A DNA stretch of 64,000 nucleotides, from the NCBI GenBank assembly GCA_964398915.1, contig CAYNOR010000003.1, positions 1-64,000 on the forward strand, written 5' to 3'. The position numbers were made by a program, and so were the translations under genes. Below the pieces are notes generated by a model, which searched no databases, was not told the DNA's origin, and was given only the letters and a program-made list of their open reading frames with translations. Shown in pieces: positions 1 through 8,215 of this stretch (its first letter is position 1; each line of letters begins with the position of its first letter). Source of the stretch: Tichowtungia sp964398915. Lineage in GTDB: Bacteria; Verrucomicrobiota; Kiritimatiellia; Kiritimatiellales; Tichowtungiaceae.

Positions 1-67
1 TAGAGTCTTCATGCAGGAAAGCCTACAGGAAGACCGAAGATACGGCTACACTTTTGTTTAAAATTAT

Positions 68-95
68 CTAGAGGGGCTTCCGAGGAGGTCAGAGG
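68..95. repeat. Dispersed 28-bp repeat copy
   Basis: This 28-base stretch, CTAGAGG followed by a CCGAGGAGGTCAGAGG-like half, matches positions 53599-53626 at 24 of 28 bases by eye. The second copy lies inside a long inverted-repeat element (53583-53709). This copy lies between the window edge and the end of the phospholipase D-like gene, so it may be the remnant of a related element that continues outside the window. Confidence 0.5.
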
Positions 96-103
96 GGAAA
101 TAC

Positions 104-1501
104 CTACAGATACTGGGAAAGGCGGGCGGTGAAGAGTTCCATCCAGCTGAGTTCTTCGGCATTGTGGATTTCCACTGAACGTTTCTGTCCGTCGTCGAGC
201 AGATCTTCTTTGACTTCGCGGACGATGGCCGGATTGTCAGTGAAGATATTCAGCTCATAGTTTTTGTGCAGGCTGAGGTCGTCAAAATTGGCCGAACCAA
301 AGCAGGCCCACTGATCGTAAACGGCCGCTTTGACATGCGTCATGCCCGGATAAATAAAAACCCGCACGCCGTGATTGAGCAGCCGTTTGACCGTCTGCTT
401 ATTGGCCGCAATGCCGATGCCGTGGTTGACATCGCGCGGAATGGTGACGCGCACATCCACGCCGCGTTTGCGAGCCGCGCAGAGTTCATAGACAATCGAT
501 GTATTCCAGAGATACGGATTTTCTATATAAATGCACTGTCTGGCATTCCGGATGGCGCGTAATTGTCCCTTGTAAATGTGAGCTCGAAGCGGAGTGGTGG
601 CGATCAGATACAGGTCTCCGCCCGTTTCAGGTTTATACGGGCCGGGTAATTTAAAGACACTTGATGTATCGCCGCTGGCGAGTATCCATGCGGTTTCAAA
701 CCGGGGTTCGAGCGCGTCGATAACCGGGCCGGTGAGCTCAAACATAGCGTCGCGCCAGTCGTAGCGGTATTCACGGCCGATGTTCATTCCGCCGAAATAC
801 GCCGCCGTATGATCAATGAGAATATATTTGGAGTGTTCAGAGGTGAGCAGGGTGTGTGAGGCACGGCGCAGTTTGATCGCAGAATCTTTTTCCAGATAGC
901 GGATCATGTCATCCACTTCATACACATAGTTGGCCGGCAGTGACGGCGCATCGGGTCCCCAGGAAAGCCGGGTTCCTCCCGAATCATAGAGCATCCGGAT
1001 ATCGACCTCATGACTGCGGGTTTTGAGCAGATCGGCAATACTTTTGGCGACGTCGTCGTTGTCAAACAGGTAGGTTTTAAAATCAATCCGGTTGGTGGCC
1101 GTGCGGATGGACTGTTCGAAGCGGGGAAAAAAGGTTTCGCCGTTAAGCAACAGGCGGGCGGTGCCTTGTACTGGCGGACCGCTTTTATCCTCAAGCCATT
1201 CCGTCATAATGTTGCGATCCATGCAGGACGTCGCCTGAGTCAGTTCGGGAATATCCCGCAGACTTAACAGCGGGAGACTGATATTCCGCCGCCAGAGCGT
1301 TGTAACCTCCTCGGTCCAGAACGTTTTGACGCGCCAGCCAAGCTCATAGGTTCCGCTGAGCGGGCGCTTGGCGACCTGCACCGTATTGTCATAGGTCACT
1401 TGCCTCCCGACGGTGGAACAGCCCGCGCAAAGCAGAAGAGTGCAGACAGCGAGCTGGTGTTGAAAAGAAGCTTTCACGTCAGACAGAATAACAGGTCTCA
1501 T
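104..1501 (-). CDS. Phospholipase D-like lipoprotein (cardiolipin synthase-like)
   Basis: A 465-residue protein with two HKD motifs, HSKYILID near residue 223 and HVKAAVYD near residue 388. Each has the HxKx4D pattern and is followed by a G-rich segment (FGGMNIG, FGSANFD), as in the phospholipase D superfamily. The N-terminus has a hydrophobic stretch ending LLCAGCS, a lipobox, so it is probably a membrane-anchored envelope lipoprotein. Family members transfer phosphatidyl groups (cardiolipin synthase) or cleave phosphodiesters; the substrate cannot be read from the sequence. The start is uncertain: a GTG at 1477 would leave a shorter signal peptide. It is transcribed divergently from dapA. 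Confidence 0.85.
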   Translation of the reverse strand: MRPVILSDVKASFQHQLAVCTLLLCAGCSTVGRQVTYDNTVQVAKRPLSGTYELGWRVKTFWTEEVTTLWRRNISLPLLSLRDIPELTQATSCMDRNIMTEWLEDKSGPPVQGTARLLLNGETFFPRFEQSIRTATNRIDFKTYLFDNDDVAKSIADLLKTRSHEVDIRMLYDSGGTRLSWGPDAPSLPANYVYEVDDMIRYLEKDSAIKLRRASHTLLTSEHSKYILIDHTAAYFGGMNIGREYRYDWRDAMFELTGPVIDALEPRFETAWILASGDTSSVFKLPGPYKPETGGDLYLIATTPLRAHIYKGQLRAIRNARQCIYIENPYLWNTSIVYELCAARKRGVDVRVTIPRDVNHGIGIAANKQTVKRLLNHGVRVFIYPGMTHVKAAVYDQWACFGSANFDDLSLHKNYELNIFTDNPAIVREVKEDLLDDGQKRSVEIHNAEELSWMELFTARLSQYL

Positions 1502-1693
1502 CGATTTGCCAATTTACAAGGCGGAAAAAACCGATACAGAAAATGTTTGCTCACGCAGACTGAACCACCGAATGCGACGAAAAACAAAAGTGAGTGACCG
1601 GTATTTTTTGTTTGCTGCCGGGTTTCTATTTATATTTCCGTGATTGAAGGTTTTCCTGTCATGGGGCATAGTCCACCGATTAAGGAGAAGACC

Positions 1694-2560
1694 ATGTTAC
1701 AAGGAGCTCATACCGCGATTGTCACTCCGTTCTGTAAGGACGGATCGGTTGATTATGTTCGCTATCGGGAGTTAATCGAATTTCAAATTGATAACGGTAT
1801 TGATGGTATTGTGCCGGTTGGTACGACCGGAGAATCGCCCACGCTGAATAACGATGAGCACATGAAGGTGATCGAAGAAACGATCAAAGCCGTCCATGGC
1901 CGTGTGCTGGTTATTGCCGGAACAGGGGCCAATTCCACGGCCGAGGCCGTTGAGCTGACAACGCTCGCCAAGGAACTGGGGGTGGATGCTACGTTGCAAG
2001 TGACACCATACTACAACAAGCCCAATCAGGAAGGGCTCTACCGTCACTTTTCTATGGTTGCTGACATCGGTTTGCCGGTGGTGCTTTATAATGTTCCGGG
2101 ACGCACCTCTCGCGAGATCGCCATAGAAACCGTGGCGCGGTTGGCGAATCATCCCAATATCGTGGCGGTTAAAGAAGCCGGTGGAAAAGTGGAACGTATC
2201 CGGCAGACGCTGGATGTCTGCGATCTTGAAGTACTTTCCGGTGATGATGCCTTGGCGCTGCCGATGATGCGCGACGGGGCGATCGGTGTGATCAGTGTCG
2301 CTTCAAACGTGGTGCCGGGTGTTATGGCTTCGCTCATCCATACCGCGCTCGAAGGAAACTGGGATGCTGCGCAACTGTTGCATAATCAGTATGTAAAACT
2401 GTTTGACGCGATGTTTATTGATACCAATCCGATTCCTGTCAAGGCCGCGCTGACTATGATGGGAAAAATCGAGGAGGTTTACCGTTTGCCGCTTTGTGAA
2501 ATGAGCGCGACGGATAAAGAAATTTTACGGAAGGTTATGGTAACAGCCGCTCTGCTTTGA
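1694..2560 (+). CDS. dapA: 4-hydroxy-tetrahydrodipicolinate synthase
   Basis: This enzyme condenses pyruvate with aspartate semialdehyde, the first committed step towards lysine and diaminopimelate. The 288-residue length fits the family. Visible motifs are GTTGESPTL (pyruvate binding), YNVPGRTS with the catalytic tyrosine, and VAVKEAGG with the Schiff-base lysine. The ATG at 1694 was chosen because AAGGAG lies a few bases upstream and the protein then begins MLQGAHTAIVTPF, as homologues do. An upstream in-frame start at 1640 would add residues not seen in the family. It probably supplies peptidoglycan and amino-acid synthesis. Confidence 0.96.
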   Translation: MLQGAHTAIVTPFCKDGSVDYVRYRELIEFQIDNGIDGIVPVGTTGESPTLNNDEHMKVIEETIKAVHGRVLVIAGTGANSTAEAVELTTLAKELGVDATLQVTPYYNKPNQEGLYRHFSMVADIGLPVVLYNVPGRTSREIAIETVARLANHPNIVAVKEAGGKVERIRQTLDVCDLEVLSGDDALALPMMRDGAIGVISVASNVVPGVMASLIHTALEGNWDAAQLLHNQYVKLFDAMFIDTNPIPVKAALTMMGKIEEVYRLPLCEMSATDKEILRKVMVTAALL

Positions 2561-2593
2561 TGAGCCGGCCTCAATCTAAGATTTTCTCAGAGC

Positions 2594-2622
2594 TTGCGGC
2601 GGGATGACTGTCAGATTATAAT
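2594..2622 (+). promoter_or_regulatory. Putative sigma70-type promoter for the CBS gene
   Basis: TTGCGG (2594-2599) and a perfect TATAAT (2617-2622) are separated by 17 bases, about 44 bases before the CBS protein start. The -10 matches consensus fully; the -35 matches only its TTG. The same TTGCGG hexamer precedes the candidate promoter of the V-ATPase operon. Confidence 0.5.
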
Positions 2623-2665
2623 TAAGTACGTAAACAGCAATTTCATTAATAGAAAGGATGACTGC

Positions 2666-3103
2666 ATGGCCAACGTTAGTAAATTACTCGAGAAAAAAGG
2701 TAAAGAACTTATTTCCGTCTCTCCCGATACCGGCGTACGTGATGCGATTGCCAAAATGGCTGAAAAATCAGCCGGTACGGCTTTGGTTATGGATGGTAAT
2801 AAACTAATTGGTATTTTTTCAGAGCGCGACTTTATCCGGAAGATTTATTTGAAAGATAAATGCGGTAAGAACACCAAGGTGAGCGAAATTATGTCTACCA
2901 GTCTCACCACCGTAACAGCCGGTACAGCGCTTGAGAATTGCATGGAAATAATGACCGAAAAACATATTCGTCATCTCCCTGTTTTAGAAGGCGATCGCGT
3001 AGTAGGGATCGTTTCGATCGGAGATATTGTGAAGTACATGGTTAACGAAAAAGATTTCGTGATAAAAAATCTGCAAAGCTACATTGCCGGGCCGGGAATG
3101 TAG
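2666..3103 (+). CDS. CBS-domain pair protein
   Basis: A 145-residue soluble protein made almost entirely of two CBS domains (about residues 10-65 and 75-135). The typical FSERDFIRKI and RHLPVLEGDRVVGIVSIGD segments are present. Stand-alone CBS pairs bind adenosyl ligands such as AMP, ATP or NAD(H) and regulate partners; the ligand and partner here are unknown. The ATG at 2666 follows an AGAAAGGA ribosome-binding site; the in-frame region further upstream overlaps the candidate promoter and was not used. It stands alone between dapA and tRNA-Pro. Confidence 0.88.
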   Translation: MANVSKLLEKKGKELISVSPDTGVRDAIAKMAEKSAGTALVMDGNKLIGIFSERDFIRKIYLKDKCGKNTKVSEIMSTSLTTVTAGTALENCMEIMTEKHIRHLPVLEGDRVVGIVSIGDIVKYMVNEKDFVIKNLQSYIAGPGM

Positions 3104-3157
3104 CTTTCGCCCTTGCCCCCGTCTTTGGGGAAGAGCCAAGAGCCAGCTTTCAAAGCC

Positions 3158-3235
3158 TGGTCGGAGTGGCGAGATTTGAACTCGCGGCCTCTTGCACCCC
3201 AAGCAAGCGCTCTAGCCAGGCTGAGCTACACCCCG
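3158..3235 (-). tRNA. tRNA-Pro (anticodon GGG)
   Basis: Read on the minus strand, all four arms form a standard cloverleaf. The acceptor stem CGGGGTG pairs with CACTCCG with one G-T pair. The anticodon stem CTTGC/GCAAG holds loop TTGGGGT, giving anticodon GGG, and the T arm is GCGAG-TTCAAAT-CTCGC. A discriminator A and an encoded CCA end the gene. It reads CCC codons and, by wobble, CCT. Confidence 0.97.
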
Positions 3236-3388
3236 TAAAGCGGAAGAAGCTATCACGCACCCTATAGGCGGTCAACGCGAGACTTGGCAGAAAGCTTTTT
3301 TTGTTTTCCCGGCTTGAATGCGCGGCAAAACGACCCGTCGTGAAATCCTTGAAATCCTGTACCCCGGTCAAAAAACATTCGTGCAACT

Positions 3389-4264
3389 TTATTTCTCAAG
3401 ACCCGGAAGGTTTGGGCGGACGCCTGATTCACCGGCTTTTTGAGAGACGAACGGAATATCCTGCGCAGCCTTTTCCCATGGATTGAAGGCCAGGGGCCCG
3501 AAGCCGCTACCCAGTCCGGGAGCCTGTCGTAATCCCTGATTGAGATACGCTTTGGCGACGATGATGCTGTCGAGCGGGCCGTAACCCAGCGAGCGGGCCG
3601 TTGCGATGGAGGCAGAGAGTACACAGCCGGTTCCGTGCGAATGCTTCGTGTCGATTCGCGGACTTGAAAGCCAGGCATGATTTGATCCATCGCTCCAGTA
3701 GTCGCTGGAAAGTTCCATATCGTGTGAGCCGTGTCCGCCTTTGATCAGTACTTCTTTAACGCCGGTGGTGAGTGCCTTTTGGGCGGCGGCTTCAATGTCG
3801 GCCGGAGTGGCAATTTCCATGCCCAGCAGATGCTCGGCTTCCGGAATATTAGGCGTAATCAGGGTTACGACCGGAAAAAGTTTTTCGGTAAGCAGTTTCC
3901 AAGCGGTTGCTTCAAGCAGAAACGCTCCGCTGGATGAAATCAGAACCGGGTCACAGACGGTGAAAGGCGATTTTGCAGTTTTTAAAAAGGTCGCGACCAT
4001 TTCAACCGCGGCGGCTGTACCGAGCATGCCGAGTTTTACGGCGGCGGGCGGCAGGTCGGCTTTGAGCGCCTCAAGCTGTGCGGAAAGCATATCCGGAGCA
4101 ACCCATTCAAGACGTCCGGTGCCGATCGTATTCTGGGCTGTCAGTGCGGTGATGGCCGAACAATCGTGTGCGCCAAGCAGATTGATGACTTTGATGTCGG
4201 CCTGTATACCGGCTCCGCCGCCGGAATCTGATCCTGCAATAGTCCAGACAATCGGTTTTTTCAT
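3389..4264 (-). CDS. thiD: Hydroxymethylpyrimidine/phosphomethylpyrimidine kinase
   Basis: ThiD phosphorylates HMP and HMP-phosphate in thiamine synthesis. The protein opens IAGSDSGGGAGIQADIK, the family signature, and carries TALTAQNT, VLIKGGHG and the C-terminal HGTGCVLSASIA segment with the anion-hole glycines and catalytic cysteine region. At 291 residues it is about 25 longer than usual because of a C-terminal tail (FNPWEKAAQ onward). Its ATG overlaps the stop of the upstream FtsB-like gene (ATGA), so the two are translationally coupled. No other thiamine gene is nearby. Confidence 0.95.
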   Translation of the reverse strand: MKKPIVWTIAGSDSGGGAGIQADIKVINLLGAHDCSAITALTAQNTIGTGRLEWVAPDMLSAQLEALKADLPPAAVKLGMLGTAAAVEMVATFLKTAKSPFTVCDPVLISSSGAFLLEATAWKLLTEKLFPVVTLITPNIPEAEHLLGMEIATPADIEAAAQKALTTGVKEVLIKGGHGSHDMELSSDYWSDGSNHAWLSSPRIDTKHSHGTGCVLSASIATARSLGYGPLDSIIVAKAYLNQGLRQAPGLGSGFGPLAFNPWEKAAQDIPFVSQKAGESGVRPNLPGLEK

Positions 4265-4599
4265 GGGTTTTTCTTTCCGTTGATGGCCGATGGCGGATTG
4301 CTGACCGGCTTTTCATTGAACTGATAGATCGTTTCACCATCATGGGCATAACCGGTTTCGTGCGCGATCTGCTGAACAAAATATTTATCACTGCCGAAGC
4401 GTTCCTGCTTGAGGCGCAGTTCCTTGATGGATTCCTCTTTGTTGCGGATATCCTCTTCCAGCGTAGTTTTGGTCTCTTGATAGCTTCGGAATTGAGTCAT
4501 TTTAGGCAGGAAGGCAAAGACAACTCCGGTTAACGCGAGTCCAATCGCGGCAATCGCAGCATAGCGGTAAATCTTATTCCAATATTTTTGAGGACTCAC
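4261..4599 (-). CDS. FtsB/DivIC-like septum formation protein
   Basis: A 112-residue protein with a short cytoplasmic N-terminus, one membrane segment (about residues 13-32) and a charged heptad-like coiled coil (about 38-75, TTLEEDIRNKEESIKELRLKQ). It ends in a small region with GYAHDGETIYQF, like the ARxxLGY..PGE.. segment of FtsB/DivIC proteins. These are bitopic divisome components that scaffold FtsL and FtsQ. It overlaps thiD by four bases. Size, topology and coiled coil agree with the family, but conservation is low, so a different small membrane protein cannot be excluded. Confidence 0.75.
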   Translation of the reverse strand: MSPQKYWNKIYRYAAIAAIGLALTGVVFAFLPKMTQFRSYQETKTTLEEDIRNKEESIKELRLKQERFGSDKYFVQQIAHETGYAHDGETIYQFNEKPVSNPPSAINGKKNP

Positions 4600-4630
4600 G
4601 GCGCGCAGTATAGGGGGAGAGGGGCGAATT

Positions 4631-4672
4631 ATGAAATATGAAATATGAAAATTTAAAACTCGGGGTAGGGGA
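4631..4672. repeat. Degenerate 7-base-period repeat
   Basis: The run reads as heptads ATGAAAT, ATGAAAT, ATGAAAA, TTTAAAA, CTCGGGG, TAGGGGA. It sits between the FtsB-like gene and the enolase terminator. It belongs to the heptad family seen also at 7859, 40587, 41070, 41450, 48112, 54769 and 59111. Confidence 0.6.
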
Positions 4673-4675
4673 CGA

Positions 4676-4706
4676 AAAAACGCTCCGGACGATCCGGAGC
4701 GTTTTT
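4676..4706 (-). terminator. Intrinsic terminator after eno
   Basis: A perfect 9-bp stem CGCTCCGGA / TCCGGAGCG (4681-4689 and 4693-4701) with a 3-base loop is followed on the minus strand by TTTTTT. It also has T residues on the plus strand, so it could act in both directions. It lies about 25 bases downstream of the enolase stop. Confidence 0.88.
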
Positions 4707-4708
4707 AA

Positions 4709-4725
4709 TTTCCAAAGATTGGAAA
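4709..4725. repeat. TTTCCAA-N3-TTGGAAA palindrome
   Basis: TTTCCAA-AGA-TTGGAAA is a perfect inverted repeat between the enolase stop and its terminator. Near-identical elements occur at 6210-6226 and 59747-59763, so it is a small dispersed element rather than a gene-specific site. Confidence 0.55.
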
Positions 4726-4728
4726 CGT

Positions 4729-6003
4729 TTAGCAGCCGTAACGGGCTGCGGTGCCCAGCATTTCTTCGATGCGCAGCAACTGGTTGTATTTGCTGATACG
4801 GTCGGATCGGCTGAGCGAGCCGGTCTTGATCTGGCCTGCGTTCGTCGCAACGGCGATGTCGGCAATTGTGTTATCTTCGGTTTCGCCGGAACGGTGCGAG
4901 ATGACAGCCGTGTAACCGGCTTTATGTGCCATTTCGATTGCGTCGAGGGTTTCGGTCAGTGTGCCGATCTGGTTAACCTTGATCAGAATCGAGTTGGCGC
5001 AGCCGTCTTTGATCCCCTTGGAGAGGTATTGGACGTTGGTGACGAACAGATCGTCGCCGACCAGCTGACACTTATCGCCGATCAGATCGGTGAGAATCTT
5101 CCAGCCTTTCCAGTCGTTCTGGTCCATACCGTCTTCGATTGAGTCGATCGGGTATTTGGCGGCCAGTTCGGCGAGGTAATCAGCCTGCTGGGCCGGTGTG
5201 CGCTTGGCGCCGCCCTTGCCCTCGAACTTGGAATAGTCATATTTGCCGTCTTTGAAGAACTCAGAAGCGGCGCAATCGAGACCGATCATCACATCCTTGC
5301 CCGGCTTGTACCCGGCATCTTTGATTGCCTGCATAATGCTGTCGAGAGCTTCTTCAGTGCCTTCGGAGAACTTCGGAGCAAAGCCGCCTTCGTCGCCGAC
5401 CGCGGTGCTCAGCCCTTTTTTCTTCAGGATCGCTTTGAGAGCGTGGAACACTTCGGCACCGCAACGCAGACCTTCGCTGAAGGACTTGGCGCCGACCGGA
5501 CGGATCATGAATTCCTGGAAGGCAATCGGAGCATCGGAGTGCGAACCGCCGTTGATGATGTTCATCATCGGAACCGGCAGAACTTTGGAATTGGTGCCGC
5601 CGATGTAACGGAAAAGCGGAATGTTCAGGTAATCGGCCGCAGCGCGGGCAGCAGCCAGCGAAACACCGAGGATGGCATTGGCGCCGAGCGCGCTCTTGGT
5701 CTTGGTGCCATCGAGAGCAATCATGAACTGATCCAGGCCGACCTGATCCAGTGCATCCCAACCGATAATGGCCGGAGCAATCTTTTCATTCACATTGGCA
5801 ACGGCCTTCTGTACGCCTTTGCCGAGGTAACGCTTCTTGTCGCCGTCGCGCAGTTCGAGCGCTTCGTTTTCGCCTGTTGATGCGCCCGATGGAACGGCCG
5901 CACGGCCCAATACGCCGGATTCGAGAATTACATCTACTTCAATGGTCGGGTTGCCGCGCGAATCAAGAATTTCACGGGCTATTACTTCTACAATAACTGA
6001 CAT
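4729..6003 (-). CDS. eno: Enolase
   Basis: Enolase interconverts 2-phosphoglycerate and phosphoenolpyruvate in glycolysis. The 424-residue length is standard. Visible motifs are GASTGENEALELRDGD, the catalytic-acid region TAVGDEGGFAPK, SIEDGMDQNDW, the catalytic-lysine segment ILIKVNQIGTLTETL and SHRSGETED. An AAGGAG ribosome-binding site precedes the ATG. It is a single-gene unit with its own terminator. Confidence 0.98.
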   Translation of the reverse strand: MSVIVEVIAREILDSRGNPTIEVDVILESGVLGRAAVPSGASTGENEALELRDGDKKRYLGKGVQKAVANVNEKIAPAIIGWDALDQVGLDQFMIALDGTKTKSALGANAILGVSLAAARAAADYLNIPLFRYIGGTNSKVLPVPMMNIINGGSHSDAPIAFQEFMIRPVGAKSFSEGLRCGAEVFHALKAILKKKGLSTAVGDEGGFAPKFSEGTEEALDSIMQAIKDAGYKPGKDVMIGLDCAASEFFKDGKYDYSKFEGKGGAKRTPAQQADYLAELAAKYPIDSIEDGMDQNDWKGWKILTDLIGDKCQLVGDDLFVTNVQYLSKGIKDGCANSILIKVNQIGTLTETLDAIEMAHKAGYTAVISHRSGETEDNTIADIAVATNAGQIKTGSLSRSDRISKYNQLLRIEEMLGTAARYGC

Positions 6004-6209
6004 ATCTGCTCCTTAGGTTAAGGGGTTTAGTTCCCTGAAAATGAGCCGGAACTATACGGACGCCCCCGCACCTCCGCAACCTGAAACAGCCGGAAAATCA
6101 GGCTCTAGAACGGCTCCAGAACGAATAGAGATTATGAGGACAGGCGTATGGATGTGTGGGAGTACTGACCTCTGGCCCCTGATTAATTTGCTGCTATTGG
6201 CGGTTTGGG

Positions 6210-6226
6210 TTTCCAAACCTTGGAAG
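6210..6226. repeat. TTTCCAA-N3-TTGGAAG palindrome
   Basis: TTTCCAA-ACC-TTGGAAG matches the hairpin at 4709-4725 with one end mismatch. It lies 22 bases before the ABC-F start, so it could affect expression of that gene, or simply be a dispersed repeat. Confidence 0.5.
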
Positions 6227-6248
6227 AAGCGTTACATTTCCCGGCTTC

Positions 6249-8174
6249 ATGATTGATTTTATCCAGGTTAGTAAACGGTTCGGCACGCAGGAAGTGCTCG
6301 ATAAGGTTTCGTTCCGTATCAATTCCGGCGAGCACGTCGGCGTGGTCGGTCCAAACGGCGCGGGCAAAAGTACGATTTTCAGCCTGATCAGCGGCGAAAT
6401 ATCATCTGATAAAGGCGATGTTTCGTTGCCGAAAAACGTTCGTCTCGGTCATTTACACCAGCAGCTCCACGCCCACGCGCAGGACGGTTCACTGCTGGAC
6501 TATGCCTGTAATGCCATTCCGGAACTCAAGCCGATGGTGGAGGAAATCCATCGGATTGAGCACGACCTGCTGACCGCCGCCGGCGCAGAACAGGAACGAC
6601 TGTTGCATCGCCTCGGCGACTTGCAGCACGAATTTGAACATCTCGGCGGCTACGATCTCAAGGCGCGTGCCGAAGCCGCGCTGAGCGGGCTTGGCTTTAA
6701 GGAGAGCGAGTTTGGTAATCCGTTCCGCTCGTTCAGCGGCGGCTGGCAGATGCGCGCCGAACTGGTTCGTACGCTGATTGCGCGGCCCGATATTCTGCTG
6801 CTCGATGAACCGTCCAACTATCTTGACCTGCCTGCCGTCGAATGGCTCCAGCGTTTTTTGCGCGGCTTTGAAGGGACGATGTTGCTGATTTCCCATGACC
6901 GTTATCTGCTCGAAACGCTCACCGACCGCACGCTTGAAATCTGCGGTGGAACCGTCACCAAATATTCAGGCGGCTACACCTATTACATCAAAGAACGTGA
7001 ACAGCGCCACATGCAACAGGAGGCAACCTACCGCAATTATATTGAGCAGAAGGAGCATCTGGAAAGCTTTATCAGCCGCTTCCGGGCGCAGGCCACCAAA
7101 GCGGCGCAGGTGCAGAGCCGCATCAAAATGCTTGAAAAAATCGAAGTGGTGAAGGCCCCTGTTGCGCCGCCGAATCTTTCCAAACTCCGGATTCCACCGC
7201 CGCCGCATTGCGGTGCGCATATTATGTCAGTCAAAGACATGAGTTTTTCCTACGACGGCACGCGGCAGATTTTTCGCGATGTGAATCTGGAAATAGGGCA
7301 TGGGCAGAAGATTGCGCTGGTTGGTTACAATGGTATGGGTAAAACCACGCTGTTGCGCGTACTGGCGGGAGCGCTGACGCCGCAGACGGGAACGCGGCAG
7401 ACCGGGCATAAAGTGGTGCTTGGCTATCAATCGCAGGACTTCGCCGAAACCATGCCGCCAGATCAGTCGTTACTGACTATCGTTCGCAATGCTAATTCCG
7501 CTGTGCCCGAACGCGATGTGCGCGGACTGCTCGGCTCGTTCGGATTCAGCGGAGATGCCGTTAATAAAGCTTCCGGCGTGCTCAGCGGCGGTGAAAAAAT
7601 CCGTCTTGCTTTTGCCCGCATTTTTATCAACCCGCCCAACTTTCTGTTGCTCGACGAGCCGACAACGAATCTCGACATTCATGGACGCGAAGCACTTGAA
7701 AAAGCCATCCGTGAGTATAAAGGAACGGTTTGTTTTGTCAGTCACGATGTTGCGTTTGTGCGCGGTGCGGCCGATCATGTTATTTCGATCGGTTCTGAAG
7801 GTGTAACGGCCTATCCCGGCGGCTACGATTACTATTTAGAAAAGGCTGGAACTGGCAGTTTGAAGTCTGAGGTCAAAAACCCCCAAACTTCTAACCCCAA
7901 ACCCCAAACGCAAAATCCGAACGGACAAACCCTTAATCCTAAGGAGTTGCGGATTGCGCGTGCTCAGGAGCGCGAGGCTCAAAAGGAACTGCGTAAACTG
8001 GAAGAAGCGATGGGAAAATTGCAGGGTGAACAGCAGGCGTTGAATGAAACGATGGCGTCCGGCAACCCGACTCTTGATTATGGTGCGCTTAATATACAGC
8101 TCGCTGATGTCACCAAAAAATTAACCGCATTGGAAATGCGCTGGCTCGCAGAGGCCGATCGCCTTGAGGCGTAA
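6249..8174 (+). CDS. ABC-F family ATPase
   Basis: A 641-residue protein with two ABC domains and no membrane segments. Walker A motifs are GPNGAGKST (about residue 35) and GYNGMGKTT (about 358); signatures are FSGGWQMR and LSGGEKIR, each followed by a LLLDEP Walker B. Between the domains is the charged linker (YIEQKEHLESFISRFRAQATKAAQ) typical of ABC-F proteins, which act on the ribosome (EttA, Uup, YheS and antibiotic-protection types). The C-terminal tail is a coiled coil (about 565-641). Oddly, residues about 537-565 are encoded by a 7-base-period repeat giving a K/N/P/Q-rich insert. No clear ribosome-binding site precedes the ATG. The subfamily cannot be fixed by eye. Confidence 0.92.
   Translation: MIDFIQVSKRFGTQEVLDKVSFRINSGEHVGVVGPNGAGKSTIFSLISGEISSDKGDVSLPKNVRLGHLHQQLHAHAQDGSLLDYACNAIPELKPMVEEIHRIEHDLLTAAGAEQERLLHRLGDLQHEFEHLGGYDLKARAEAALSGLGFKESEFGNPFRSFSGGWQMRAELVRTLIARPDILLLDEPSNYLDLPAVEWLQRFLRGFEGTMLLISHDRYLLETLTDRTLEICGGTVTKYSGGYTYYIKEREQRHMQQEATYRNYIEQKEHLESFISRFRAQATKAAQVQSRIKMLEKIEVVKAPVAPPNLSKLRIPPPPHCGAHIMSVKDMSFSYDGTRQIFRDVNLEIGHGQKIALVGYNGMGKTTLLRVLAGALTPQTGTRQTGHKVVLGYQSQDFAETMPPDQSLLTIVRNANSAVPERDVRGLLGSFGFSGDAVNKASGVLSGGEKIRLAFARIFINPPNFLLLDEPTTNLDIHGREALEKAIREYKGTVCFVSHDVAFVRGAADHVISIGSEGVTAYPGGYDYYLEKAGTGSLKSEVKNPQTSNPKPQTQNPNGQTLNPKELRIARAQEREAQKELRKLEEAMGKLQGEQQALNETMASGNPTLDYGALNIQLADVTKKLTALEMRWLAEADRLEA
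7859..7942 (+). repeat. Heptad repeat inside the ABC-F gene
   Basis: Twelve successive 7-base units (TTTGAAG, TCTGAGG, TCAAAAA, CCCCCAA, ACTTCTA, ACCCCAA, ACCCCAA, ACGCAAA, ATCCGAA, CGGACAA, ACCCTTA, ATCCTAA) span 84 bases, exactly 28 codons. They encode the low-complexity joint before the C-terminal coiled coil, so the insert preserves the frame. Confidence 0.7.
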
Positions 8175-8215
8175 ATCCTCAAGCGGAAACTCCCGGTTTT
8201 TTCTACAAGACCCGT

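Noticed and set aside
3150..3240. tRNA-Pro examined as an integration site for a mobile island
   Set aside because: No integrase nearby, no duplicated tRNA end seen, and the neighbouring genes are ordinary housekeeping genes.
6041..6256. A 71-codon frame between eno and the ABC-F gene
   Set aside because: It covers a repeat-like non-coding stretch (with the TTTCCAA hairpin), has no ribosome-binding site and no plausible protein pattern.
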